Notes: generated by a model from the letters alone, not told the origin. DNA of 64,000 nucleotides from Mesorhizobium huakuii (GCF_014189455.1 NZ_CP050296.1:558001-622000), one strand, 5' to 3'. Shown: positions 51,829 through 60,405, counted from the stretch's first letter. Made by a program: numbers and translations.

Positions 51829-52839
51829 TTGGCGAGAACGGACCTGATGTCGAGGGCGCAGGCCGGCGACGGCGAGGCATTCCGGGCGTTGACCGAACCG
51901 CACCGTCGCGAGCTACAGGTGCACTGCTACCGGATGCTCGGATCGTTTCAGGATGCCGAGGACGCTCTCCAGGACACGATGCTCGCCGCATGGCGAGGTC
52001 TCGAACGGTTCGACGGGCGCGCCTCGCTTCGCACCTGGCTCTACCGCATCGCCACCAACCGGTGCCTCGACGCGCTGCGCTCCGCGCGCCGCCGCCCGGC
52101 AAAGCAGTGGGACATTCCGGGAATCGAACCGCCGGAACCCACTCGCCTCGGCGAAGTCCCCTGGCTCGAGCCCTATCCCGACGCCCTTCTGGACGGCGCG
52201 ATCAGTGTGCCGCTCGGTCCGGAGGCGCGCTACGAGCAAACCGAATCCATTTCCCTGGCCTTTGTGACCGCCCTGCAGATCCTGCCGCCGCGCCAGCTCG
52301 CCGTCCTCATCCTGCGCGACGTGCTGGGATTCCACGCGAACGAAGTCGCCGACATGCTGGACACTTCAGTCGAATCGGTCAAAAGTGCCCTCAAACGCGC
52401 GCGTGCAGGGATGCAGCACCGGCTGCCGGTGACCACAGCCCGAGACCAGCCGCTTGCCGGCAACTCACCCGCCGAGGACGCGATCGTGGCGAAGTTCGTC
52501 AGCGCCTACGAATCCGCCGACATCGACGCATTGGTGGCTCTGTTGACCGACGACGTCTTCCTGTCGATGCCGCCGATGCCGCTGGAATACCAGGGCCGAG
52601 CCATTGTGGGCCGCTTCTTCGCACCCATTTTCGGCTCGGGACAGAGGTTCGAACTGGTGCCGACGCGCGCCAACGGCCAGCCGGCATTCGGCATCTACCG
52701 GCACACACCCACCGGCATCCACGGATCCGGCCTCTTCGTCCTCGCTCTCGCCGGCGACCGGATCGGCGCCATGACCGTCTTCGAAAACACGGTCCTCCCC
52801 ACATTCGGCCTGCCGCCATCCCTCCCGGGTGCACGGTAG
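51829..52839 (+). CDS. RNA polymerase sigma-70 factor, ECF (SigG/J type) with SnoaL-like C-terminal domain
   Basis: This is a protein of about 336 aa. Region 2 (YRMLGSFQDAEDALQDTMLAAWRGL, LRTWLYRIATNRCLDALR), region 4 (LPPRQLAVLILRDVLGFHANEVADMLDTSVESVKSALKRAR), then an NTF2-like domain (FVSAYESADIDALVALLTDD to the end). AGGAGGAA (51816-51823) stands 5 nt before TTG 51829, so this start is preferred over the in-frame ATG at 51802. It ends 5 nt before the duplicated permease 3' end begins, so it is the last cargo gene of the inserted block. Confidence 0.87.
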   Translation: MARTDLMSRAQAGDGEAFRALTEPHRRELQVHCYRMLGSFQDAEDALQDTMLAAWRGLERFDGRASLRTWLYRIATNRCLDALRSARRRPAKQWDIPGIEPPEPTRLGEVPWLEPYPDALLDGAISVPLGPEARYEQTESISLAFVTALQILPPRQLAVLILRDVLGFHANEVADMLDTSVESVKSALKRARAGMQHRLPVTTARDQPLAGNSPAEDAIVAKFVSAYESADIDALVALLTDDVFLSMPPMPLEYQGRAIVGRFFAPIFGSGQRFELVPTRANGQPAFGIYRHTPTGIHGSGLFVLALAGDRIGAMTVFENTVLPTFGLPPSLPGAR

Positions 52840-52844
52840 TTCGC

Positions 52845-53086
52845 CCGGCCTGCTCTATATCGGCCTGATCAAGGCCCCTTCCCTGTCGCTCGCCGAACCG
52901 CTGGTGCTGCCCTCGGTCGCCGCCGCCGTCATCGGCGGCGCCTCCACCTTCGGCGGCCGCGGCGGCTACACCGGCACCGACGCTGCTGAGGATTTAGCAG
53001 ATGCCGGAGGGGCGAGACGGATATTGTTTGGGCCGATCGTGCTGTTCGTGACGGCGGCTTATTTGCGGATTGTGGAGGAAAGGTAG
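52845..53086 (+). pseudogene. Duplicated, degenerate 3' end of the sugar permease 2 gene
   Basis: The sequence matches 44264-44538 from CCGGCCTGCTCTATATCGG through the stop codon, with a deletion of about 32 nt after GGCTACACCGGCACC, a one-base loss in a G run, and scattered mismatches. There is no start codon context. It forms a direct repeat with the intact permease gene and marks the right edge of the 8.3-kb YcaO-to-ECF block. The flanking sequence after its stop differs from that after the intact gene. Confidence 0.88.
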
Positions 53087-53285
53087 GGGGAACGGCTTAC
53101 TTGGGGCCGGGGGCGGTCAGTCCGGTTCTGTTGAAAGGCATCGAATAGCGGCCGTACCGCTCCCGACCTCGTTACGGTCGAAACGGCAGTGCTGGTCTCA
53201 CCAAAAACGGCCACTAGAATAGGTTGCTGATATGGCGGTTTCCGATCAATTGCGGACATTGGCAGACCTTCGCGCCCGATACGCC

Positions 53286-55145
53286 CTAGTCCAGCCTGGA
53301 AACCGGGATCAGGGCGTTTCCATCGCGAAAAATTTCAACTAGGTGCACGTTCTTGAGCCCGTCCCAATATCGCGGATTTATGTGCTCGAAGACGATCATC
53401 TGGAACTCTTTTCCCATTTCATTTGCCGTAGTGATGAACTGGTCCAAAAGCTCCAGTGCCAACTTGACCTTTGCGACATCGCTCTGGTCGACGTCCTTCT
53501 CGCCCTCCCCGTCCTCCTGATCATCCTCGCCCCAGTAGGGCCTAGAGAACTGATCAATAATCAGAAACGGTGCCACGTGAATGCCGTCGTTCCGCATAAT
53601 CAGTTCATGCAGACCAAGGAACAGAAACAGGTGGAGGAACATGTGGTTGGAACTGCTGCCGACGTTCTCGGTCGATGCTGTTCTGGGCTTGCGCAGATGA
53701 AGCTTCTTTTCCGAGTAATTGAAGGCGGAACGATATTCGCCATAGTTCCCGAGCGCCGCCTTTGTTAGAGAAATATAATCTTGGATTGCCTCATCAAGAG
53801 CCCTGGTGAACAGCTCTTGCCGGTCGTTGACAGGTGACACAGCGAGGTCTTCGATTTCAGCTTCCAGGTTTGCGATCAACTCACTGTTGTCTGCAGCCTT
53901 TTCCGACTCTGGATCGCCGTACAGCTCAAGCTTGGCTTTCGTTTCGCCGATGAAGATATACTTATCTCTATCGGTCTCGAAGCTCTCCATCTCGGCGGGA
54001 AGGGCATGAAGGTCCTTTTCGAGCTTCTGGCGCTGACTTTCCAATGACTTGATAATTTCGGCAATGTTACTGTCCAACGGCGTCTTTCGAGCAGTAGCGT
54101 CTTTGATCTGCTGTAGACCCTCGGAAAGATTCCTGAGGATGTCGTCGAATACGGATGTCCGAACCGTCTCCTCGTAGTTCCTCATCAGATATTCAACGGG
54201 CTGGAGGCTATCCGCTGTCTCCTTAAGGGTCGCCTTATGATTTCCATATTCCGAGGCGAATTTGCGAAGCCCCCTGACTTTTCGAGAAACTCGGTATATC
54301 TGCGAAGAAATTTCCTCATACTGCGCGGATACATACAAATCGGGGCCACTCTCCCGCTCTGTCACCATTCGCTTCAACGCGGCGACTGAAGCATCTGCGT
54401 CTGTATCGTCGGCAACGAGTCCGTACCCCTTTGCCCGCGCGACGGTTTCAGCCAATTGGGCGTTAAACTGATCGCGCTTTTCCTGCGTTTTCGCGGTCAG
54501 TTTTTCAAGGCGGGCGAGGCTTCGCTCCAACTCAGCCCGCTTCTCTCGCTTCAGTATGTTCTCGACCGTGTCGATCCCCACAGCAATGTCGAATATGCGT
54601 GGTAACGCCTCTTGGTAGCGAGGCTCGTTCTGCTTGTCGAAAAACTGACCGCTATGCGTGATTATATCTTGAGAGATAGTGTTGAAGAGCAGGAAGTATC
54701 GCAGCGAAACCCTAGAGCCGGTTTGCAGCGTTCTCCCGCCAAAGGGAATTTTGACGTCTTGGTCGATGCCGAAGTCGGCGCTCAATTGCTTTTTCAAAAC
54801 GCTTTCGCTGATATTCAGGATTGGCGCGGAGTCCGGCACTTCCCCCATTGAGGAGAAGTAGTAATCAGACGATGTGGTCGTTCCTGCCGGTGCACGTCTT
54901 GCCAGCGTATAGATTTTATCGTTCACATGAATGCGCAGTCCGTACCAGGCGACATTTTCGTTGATAATGCTCTCAGAAATCCGATGCTTGCTCGCAAACA
55001 GGCAATAATCGACGATGTCCAGGATGGCAGTTTTACCAGTGTGGCTGTCTCCGGTGATCACATTCACCTTGTTCGGCAAGAACGTAACGGACCTTCTTTG
55101 TTCGGTCTTGAGCCACAGGTGCAGGCTTTCGATGTAGAATTTCAT
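53286..55145 (-). CDS. ABC-3C system ATPase, DUF3732 family (SMC-like)
   Basis: This is a 619-aa ABC/SMC-type ATPase. Walker A is TGDSHTGKT (residues 31-39). Long coiled-coil stretches fill about 190-460 (ELERSLARLEKLTAKTQEKR, ESQRQKLEKDLHALPAEMES). The signature region is VGSSSNHMFLHL, and Walker B is PFLIIDQFSRPYW near 530. The end FEHINPRYWDGLKNVHLVEI is typical of DUF3732. It is the motor or sensor of an ABC three-component conflict system. The gene is AT-richer than the surrounding DNA. It overlaps the middle-component gene by 4 nt. Confidence 0.85.
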   Translation of the reverse strand: MKFYIESLHLWLKTEQRRSVTFLPNKVNVITGDSHTGKTAILDIVDYCLFASKHRISESIINENVAWYGLRIHVNDKIYTLARRAPAGTTTSSDYYFSSMGEVPDSAPILNISESVLKKQLSADFGIDQDVKIPFGGRTLQTGSRVSLRYFLLFNTISQDIITHSGQFFDKQNEPRYQEALPRIFDIAVGIDTVENILKREKRAELERSLARLEKLTAKTQEKRDQFNAQLAETVARAKGYGLVADDTDADASVAALKRMVTERESGPDLYVSAQYEEISSQIYRVSRKVRGLRKFASEYGNHKATLKETADSLQPVEYLMRNYEETVRTSVFDDILRNLSEGLQQIKDATARKTPLDSNIAEIIKSLESQRQKLEKDLHALPAEMESFETDRDKYIFIGETKAKLELYGDPESEKAADNSELIANLEAEIEDLAVSPVNDRQELFTRALDEAIQDYISLTKAALGNYGEYRSAFNYSEKKLHLRKPRTASTENVGSSSNHMFLHLFLFLGLHELIMRNDGIHVAPFLIIDQFSRPYWGEDDQEDGEGEKDVDQSDVAKVKLALELLDQFITTANEMGKEFQMIVFEHINPRYWDGLKNVHLVEIFRDGNALIPVSRLD

Positions 55146-55588
55146 AGCTCGATCCTCGCATTGAGGTAGAAAACTTCAGCATTGCCGGAAACCAGGGCGG
55201 CTATGTTTGGTGACGCGCGCTTAACGCGCTCGGCGCGTTTGCCCATCGATGCATCGAAGGGTAAGTCAGACGCAATCACCGCGCCGCCGCCCTTCAATTG
55301 AAGCACGCCCATCTCATTCAAAAATTGGAGGGCATTGACGGTCGGAACAAGCGACGCAAAATATCGCTCATTGAAATTGTAGAAAAATTCGATGTTATCG
55401 ATCAGATACTGCTCAAAACTGACAAAGCGGAATCTGCCGTCTGCAAGTTTTTTTACCATCTGACGATGCGCAACAACTGGCAAAATCAACGCAATTTGGG
55501 GAATCGTTAGAAATCTCGCCTCTTTCAGCACAGAGGAGATCGCGAACGCATTGATCCCGAGATTGTTGTAATATGAACTGAACTTCAC
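55142..55588 (-). CDS. ABC-3C system middle component
   Basis: This is a 148-aa protein, MKFSSYYNNLGINAFAISSVL, with several helices: FLTIPQIALILPVVAHRQMVKKL, FEQYLIDNIEFFYNFNERYFASLVPTVNALQFL. It ends in a beta hairpin. Length, gene order and composition fit the middle component of ABC three-component systems, which bridges effector and ATPase and has a winged-helix-like fold. Both ends overlap the neighbouring genes by 4 nt (ATGA), so the three are translated together. Confidence 0.78.
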   Translation of the reverse strand: MKFSSYYNNLGINAFAISSVLKEARFLTIPQIALILPVVAHRQMVKKLADGRFRFVSFEQYLIDNIEFFYNFNERYFASLVPTVNALQFLNEMGVLQLKGGGAVIASDLPFDASMGKRAERVKRASPNIAALVSGNAEVFYLNARIEL

Positions 55589-56799
55589 TTGTAGCGGTCT
55601 TTCCAGTCGCTCAACCAGCCAATCACCGGTCGATCAGAGAGATCGTAGAACCCGCCATGGCTCATGGGTATCGGAAGCTCCTGCGAAGCAAGCGTCAGCT
55701 TTCTCTGCCGCAAATCTCCGACAATCGCACGGGCCGATGCGCCCTCGTCACCAGTTGACTGTTGGCCTGAGTAGGCCTGGAGGAACTTGCCTTCCCACAT
55801 GACGGAAGCCTCTTCCTCCAAATCGTCAATATCGGATTGGGTGATATCCCCGTCCTGGATCAGTCGTTCCATGTTATCGCGAAAGTGCAGCCGCCTAGTG
55901 GTGAACTTCGTATGAAACTCAATGTTATCCTCCGAGATGTCTTTGATATCCACCAATTGCTTGATGAACGTCTGGTCGAGGAGATTGTCCGGCAAAACAG
56001 GCGGAAATTTCCTGAAAAGCAGACCGCCGCTCCGAGCTTTATCGAAATATCGTCGGTATTTCTGGGTGAATTCGTCAAAGCTGATCGTGATTTTCTGCCC
56101 TGCCTTGACGGTGGCGTAAGAATTTTGCCGTACCTCTGAGTCGATGGCGTGAAAAACGTCGTTAATACGGGATTGGTGTATCTGCTTCTCGGCGATGGAC
56201 GCTCTGCATAGGTTGATGATTTCGTCCTTCCCCAAAGCGAACGACAGGTGCTCAAAAAACCTCTCTGACACGGCGGCGTCGAGTGAGAGCACGTCATCGA
56301 TGTAGCCTTGAATCACTAGGTCTTTGCTTTTCGCCTTTAGCGACGTGATATCCGCGACAAGCTCGGCATGACTTTTGGTGGTAGCTTTGAAGGCTTCAAT
56401 GGATATCAGAAGGGCGTTTTTGTCGTTTTGTGACTTGTTGGATGCGAGCAGGAAGCTGGTCTTTTTAAGAAAGGCAAGCTGAGAATCCACGGACGCCCGT
56501 CCGTCCGCCGGGTCGATGATCAATTTGCACCAGTTCGAAATCGATTTCCAAAGATCACTGTCCATCGTCGTAAGATTGATAGGAGCGCCCTGTGCGCTCG
56601 TCTGAACTGTGTGCTTCAACTGGACGAGTAGATTAGTGCCGTCTGGACGCTCGATATGAACGTCATCTAAAACCTCCAAGCCCACAACTTGGCCGATTTT
56701 CATATTTAGCAGCTCATTTAGAAAGTAATAGTACTGGTAATCGAAACCAATTGATTTATCTTCTGCACTAGTCGTATCGACGCGCGACCTTCCGCTCAT
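55585..56799 (-). CDS. ABC-3C system effector: DUF4297/Cap4-like nuclease domain plus ABC-3C C-terminal domain
   Basis: This is a 404-aa protein. The N-terminal part has the pattern of DUF4297/Cap4-like dsDNA endonucleases: GFDYQYYYFLNELL (residues 18-31), E42 and D45/D46 in GLEVLDDVHIERPDG, and Q60-x-K62 in LLVQLKHT, giving a PD-(D/E)xK core with QxK. The rest, to ending SDRPVIGWLSDWKDRYK, corresponds to the C-terminal domain that links effectors to the middle component. It heads the operon, and its ATG is followed by genes overlapping by 4 nt. By family logic it degrades DNA when the ATPase senses invasion. This is inference, not shown here. Confidence 0.78.
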   Translation of the reverse strand: MSGRSRVDTTSAEDKSIGFDYQYYYFLNELLNMKIGQVVGLEVLDDVHIERPDGTNLLVQLKHTVQTSAQGAPINLTTMDSDLWKSISNWCKLIIDPADGRASVDSQLAFLKKTSFLLASNKSQNDKNALLISIEAFKATTKSHAELVADITSLKAKSKDLVIQGYIDDVLSLDAAVSERFFEHLSFALGKDEIINLCRASIAEKQIHQSRINDVFHAIDSEVRQNSYATVKAGQKITISFDEFTQKYRRYFDKARSGGLLFRKFPPVLPDNLLDQTFIKQLVDIKDISEDNIEFHTKFTTRRLHFRDNMERLIQDGDITQSDIDDLEEEASVMWEGKFLQAYSGQQSTGDEGASARAIVGDLRQRKLTLASQELPIPMSHGGFYDLSDRPVIGWLSDWKDRYK

Positions 56800-56886
56800 G
56801 GCCTACCAACAGAATTCGAGAAAACACGCCCCAAGTTGTTACCCCGACACCTAGCAGCTGCAAATCGCTATTTCAATTTACTAACA

Positions 56887-56994
56887 ATGGGATTTGGAGC
56901 TAAGATCCATATCAATTTAACCGATTCAGTCGCTGACTTCGCCTTCTCGGGTATTGAGAAGGAAGATCTGGAGATTCTCGCTCGGTTTGAATAA
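56887..56994 (+). CDS. Possible 35-aa small protein upstream of the ABC-3C operon
   Basis: From ATG 56887, codons for MGFGAKIHINLTDSVADF and AFSGIEKEDLEILARFE run to TAA. The sequence is not low-complexity and has a well-formed helix (IEKEDLEILARF), but no good ribosome-binding site. It could be a small gene divergent from the ABC-3C operon, a truncated gene start, or chance. No family is recognised. Confidence 0.25.
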   Translation: MGFGAKIHINLTDSVADFAFSGIEKEDLEILARFE

Positions 56995-57126
56995 ATCTGG
57001 TCCCGTCCGGAATCGGCAGGCCTGCACTGTCGCTATCTGATTCCGAGCCGGCGTGGATGCACCTTGCGTCTAGCTGTTAAGCAGGCGTCGGTTGATACCC
57101 GCTTTCCCTCCCTGCCCCACCCCGCA

Positions 57127-57400
57127 CCATCTCCCCAACCGCCTCCAGCAACACCCCCTGCTCGCCCACCCAGAACCAGTGATCCTCCCCTCCACCTCCA
57201 CAAACCGCGCCCCCGCAATCCTCGCCGCCAGGTACCGCCCGGCCTCGACGCGTACGGCGCGGTCGCCGGTTCGGTGCAGGACCAGCGTCCTGGCCGAGAC
57301 TTTTGACAGCAGCGGGCGCACATCGGTATCGCGCAGCAGGTCGGCCCACCAGGCGCGCGCTGGCGGTCGGAGGCGACGCTGGGCGTGAAGGTTTCGAATG
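57127..57400 (-). pseudogene. Duplicated, degenerate 3' end of the SARP-hydrolase gene
   Basis: Read on the minus strand, it encodes VRPLLSKVSARTLVLHRTGD, RAVRVEAGRYLAARIAGARFVEVEG and, after a shift, GSGWASRGCCWRRLG, where the intact gene at 58670 reads GEDHWFWVGEQRVLLEGIEG. It corresponds to about 58685-58995, with a deletion of about 47 nt near 57337 and roughly 15% base changes. It has lost the stop and the frame. Together with the intact gene it brackets the peptidase gene at 57536-58594. Confidence 0.8.
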
Positions 57401-57535
57401 GCCGCCTTGCCAGTCCTGCCAATTCGAAAGTCCGACCCTGCTGCCCCCGCCAGGTCTTGACGAAAATCGGTGCGCCTGACACGAGGGCAAATGGGGCATT
57501 CGCGCCATGGACGACGAGCAGGCGGTGGGCAAGCT

Positions 57536-58594
57536 GTGAAGCGCTTTTTTCGATTGCTTGCCGCTGTGATAATGGCGTCCGGCGTGGCCGGGTGCACCAG
57601 CGTCTCCTACTACGCGCAGTCGCTGGAGGGCCATGTGCAGATCATGGCCGCGCGGAAAAATGTCGGAAGGCTCATCCACGATCCCGCGACGCCCGTGGCA
57701 TTGCGCACGAAGTTGACGTCGGCGAGCGCCATACGTCGCTTTGCCACGGATGAACTGGCGCTCCCCGATAACAGCAGCTACCGCAGCTATGTCGACATCG
57801 GTCGGGACAATGTGACCTTTGCCGTTTTTGCCGCGCCGCAATTCTCGCTCACGCCGATAACATGGTGCTTTCCGGTCTTCGGATGCGTTCCGTACCGGGG
57901 CTACTTTTCCCAGAAATCCGCGGTTGAAAGTGCTGCCGAACTGCGGCAACAAGGCTTGGACGTCTACGTCTCGGGCGTCACCGCCTATTCCACGCTGGGC
58001 TGGTTCAGCGACCCGCTGCTCAGCACCATGCTGCGTCAGGACGCCATATATCTCGCAGGCCTCATCTTCCATGAACTGGCGCATCAGGAAATCTATGTGA
58101 ACGGCGACTCCGCGTTCAACGAGGCTTTCGCGGTCGCCGTCGAAACCACCGGGGTGAGGAAATGGCTGCGCGCCACCGGCAATCGCGCCGGATTGCGCAG
58201 TTACGAAATCGATCGCCAGCGCAGAGCGGATTTTCTCGGACTGATAGCGAAAACGCGGGACGAGTTGAGGCAGGTCTATGCCAGCCCCCGCACCTCGCAG
58301 CAGATGGCTGCCGCCAAAACAGCCGCGATCGACAGGCTGCGGGTGCGCTACCGGCAAATGCGCGACAGGCGCTGGGCCGGATATCGCGGATACGATGCCT
58401 GGTTCAATAACCCCATCAACAACGCAAAGCTCGCCGCGACTTCCGTCTACGGCGAACAGGTTCCGGCGTTCCTTCGCCTGTATGATTTGTGCTCAGGCGA
58501 TTATCCAAGGTTCTACGCTTCCGTACGGCGGATTGCGGCATTACCCAAACCTTCCCGTGCGGAGGCACTGAGGAACGCAACGACGTGTAATTGA
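57536..58594 (+). CDS. Lipoprotein aminopeptidase-like zinc protease (PF10023 family)
   Basis: This is a protein of about 352 aa. It begins with a basic stretch and hydrophobic LLAAVIMASGVAGC, a lipobox that should give an N-terminal lipid-modified cysteine. The zinc motif HELAH occurs as LAGLIFHELAHQEIYVNGDS (about residue 180), and FNEAFAVAVETTGVR supplies the third ligand Glu. This fits the predicted aminopeptidase family PF10023. The GTG at 57536 is chosen as start because it precedes the signal directly. The gene lies alone between two copies of the SARP-hydrolase 3' end and so is probable cargo. Confidence 0.8.
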   Translation: MKRFFRLLAAVIMASGVAGCTSVSYYAQSLEGHVQIMAARKNVGRLIHDPATPVALRTKLTSASAIRRFATDELALPDNSSYRSYVDIGRDNVTFAVFAAPQFSLTPITWCFPVFGCVPYRGYFSQKSAVESAAELRQQGLDVYVSGVTAYSTLGWFSDPLLSTMLRQDAIYLAGLIFHELAHQEIYVNGDSAFNEAFAVAVETTGVRKWLRATGNRAGLRSYEIDRQRRADFLGLIAKTRDELRQVYASPRTSQQMAAAKTAAIDRLRVRYRQMRDRRWAGYRGYDAWFNNPINNAKLAATSVYGEQVPAFLRLYDLCSGDYPRFYASVRRIAALPKPSRAEALRNATTCN

Positions 58595-58669
58595 CATCGA
58601 CCAGCACGGCGGCCTCGCCGCCCTGACCAATGCCGGTTCTGGCCGACAGGCGCGGGAGCGGGGCCTGCC

Positions 58670-60208
58670 TCACCGTCCGCTCGTCATCCCCTCAATCCCC
58701 TCCAGCAACACCCTCTGCTCCCCCACCCAAAACCAGTGATCCTCCCCCTCGAGCTCGACAAACCGCGCCCCCGCTATCCTTCCCGCCAGGTATCGCCCGG
58801 CCTCGACCCGCACGGCCCGGTCACCCCTGCGGTGCAGCACCAGCGTCTTGGCCGAGACTTTTGACAGCAGCGGCCGCACGTCGGCGTCGCGCAGCGCCTG
58901 CAGCAGGCCGGCGACCGCACCGGGGCTGGAGGCGGCCCTGAGCAGGCCGGCCCACCAGGCGCGCGCCTGGCGGTCTTCGGCGACACTTGGCGCGAAGGTT
59001 TCGATTTCCGCCGGGCCGCCCCAACCGGCGAGCAGGCGCTGTTGCCAGAGATCGTATTGCGCCGAGGTCAGCGCGAAGGGATAGTCGGGCGCGCGGCTGC
59101 CCTTGGCGAGCGAGCCCCAGAGAACCAGGCCGCTCAGCCGGTCGGGGTGGTCGACGGCAAAGCAGATGCAGCCCGGCCCGCCCTCCGAAGCGCCGACCAG
59201 CAAGGCTTTGCGGCTGCCGGCGGCATCCATCACCGCCAATATGTCGCGCGCGGTGGCTTCGACGGTCGGGCGTGCGCCGACGCGGTCGGACAGGCCCATG
59301 CCGCGCCGGTCGAACAGGATCAGCCGGCCGAGCCGCGACACGGCACTGAGCCAGGCGCGGCAGCTCCGGTCTTCCCAGATGCGCTCGACATGCGAGATGA
59401 AGCCGGGAACAAGCACGATATCGGCCGGGCCGCTGCCTATGGTCTGGTAGGCGATATGGATGCCGTCCACGGCGACATAGCGGGTTCTCGGCATCTCCGG
59501 TTCGGCATCGCTGGCGCGCAACAAAGCGAGCGTGGCGGGATCCGGCGCCACGCCGAGTTCGTCGCGCAGCAGCCGCGCGCAGGCCTCGCCCTGGCGCTCG
59601 GCCGCCGCCCGGTCGCCGGCCGCCAGATGGGCACGGATCAGGTGGCGGTGGGCGCTTTCGCTCAAGGGGTCGAGGGCGGCAAGGCGAGTGGCGTGCATGA
59701 CAGCGCCACGCGCATCGCCGCCGGCGATCCTGGCTTCGACCAGCCGCTCCAGCGCCTGCACCAGCCGGCTGCGCAAGGCCTCGCGACGGAAGAACACCCA
59801 TTCCTCGAATTCGGGGCAATCCGGCAGAGAGAAGCCGGCGAGGTAGTCGCCGGTGTAGAGGCCGGCGGCATCGTCGAGCAGCCCGGCATCGCAGGCGTAA
59901 TCGAAGGCCTGTGAGTCAGCCGCGACGAACAGTGGCGGGCGCACAATGAGGGATGTCGCGCTGGCGGATATGACCTCCTCGCCGAACGCGACGCGGATCT
60001 TGTAGAGCGTGCGCCGCAGTCGGGCGCGGGCGGCTTCCGCGTCGGCTTCGGGCCAGAGCAGCGTGGCGGCGACGTCGCGCGCCACCGGTCCGCCGGCCTC
60101 GGCAAGGTAGATGACGAGCGCCGCCGCCTTGCGCAAGGCGAGCTCTATCCGGCGCCCGTCCAGCCGGAACTCCGGAAAACCCAGAAGCCTGAGTTGTATC
60201 AGCTCCAT
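58670..60208 (-). CDS. SARP/BTAD transcriptional regulator fused to an alpha/beta hydrolase
   Basis: This is a 512-aa protein. Residues 1-95 resemble the OmpR-type DNA-binding domain of SARP regulators (MELIQLRLLGFPEFRLDGR, DVAATLLWPEADAEAARARL). Residues 100-240 are a BTAD/TPR-like domain (ALERLVEARIAGGDARGAVMH). From about 265 an alpha/beta hydrolase follows: PGFISHVERIWED, nucleophile Ser in LLVGASEGGPG, His in GEDHWFWVGEQ. The hydrolase part may act as a ligand sensor rather than an enzyme. A methyltransferase is divergent. The 3' end is duplicated at 57127-57400. Confidence 0.85.
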   Translation of the reverse strand: MELIQLRLLGFPEFRLDGRRIELALRKAAALVIYLAEAGGPVARDVAATLLWPEADAEAARARLRRTLYKIRVAFGEEVISASATSLIVRPPLFVAADSQAFDYACDAGLLDDAAGLYTGDYLAGFSLPDCPEFEEWVFFRREALRSRLVQALERLVEARIAGGDARGAVMHATRLAALDPLSESAHRHLIRAHLAAGDRAAAERQGEACARLLRDELGVAPDPATLALLRASDAEPEMPRTRYVAVDGIHIAYQTIGSGPADIVLVPGFISHVERIWEDRSCRAWLSAVSRLGRLILFDRRGMGLSDRVGARPTVEATARDILAVMDAAGSRKALLVGASEGGPGCICFAVDHPDRLSGLVLWGSLAKGSRAPDYPFALTSAQYDLWQQRLLAGWGGPAEIETFAPSVAEDRQARAWWAGLLRAASSPGAVAGLLQALRDADVRPLLSKVSAKTLVLHRRGDRAVRVEAGRYLAGRIAGARFVELEGEDHWFWVGEQRVLLEGIEGMTSGR

Positions 60209-60405
60209 CGATCCGCACGCGGCCGCAGGGGATTCGAGAGGACGTTGAGGGGACGCCGGCCTTCTATCCATCCCCGCGAATTCGAGCCGATCGGGCCCGA
60301 TCAATTTCCTTGGAGCGAGAAATGTCACCGGTCAATACATCAAGCCACAGCACTTCAGAGCCGCTTGCCCGCAGCGTCCCTGCAGCCGGACATGGAGGTT
60401 GAGCC

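Larger units (their letters stand above)
56800..57535. other. Intergenic region upstream of the ABC-3C operon
   Basis: This holds the ABC-3C promoter region (AT-rich, 56800-56890), a doubtful 35-aa frame at 56887-56994, the duplicated SARP-hydrolase 3' end (57127-57400), and 135 bp of unassigned sequence before the peptidase gene. No terminator or palindrome was evident. Confidence 0.5.

Noticed and set aside
56887..56994. Treating the 35-aa frame as the antitoxin or regulator of the ABC-3C operon
   Set aside because: There is no ribosome-binding site and no recognisable fold; position alone is not enough, so it stays a low-confidence frame.
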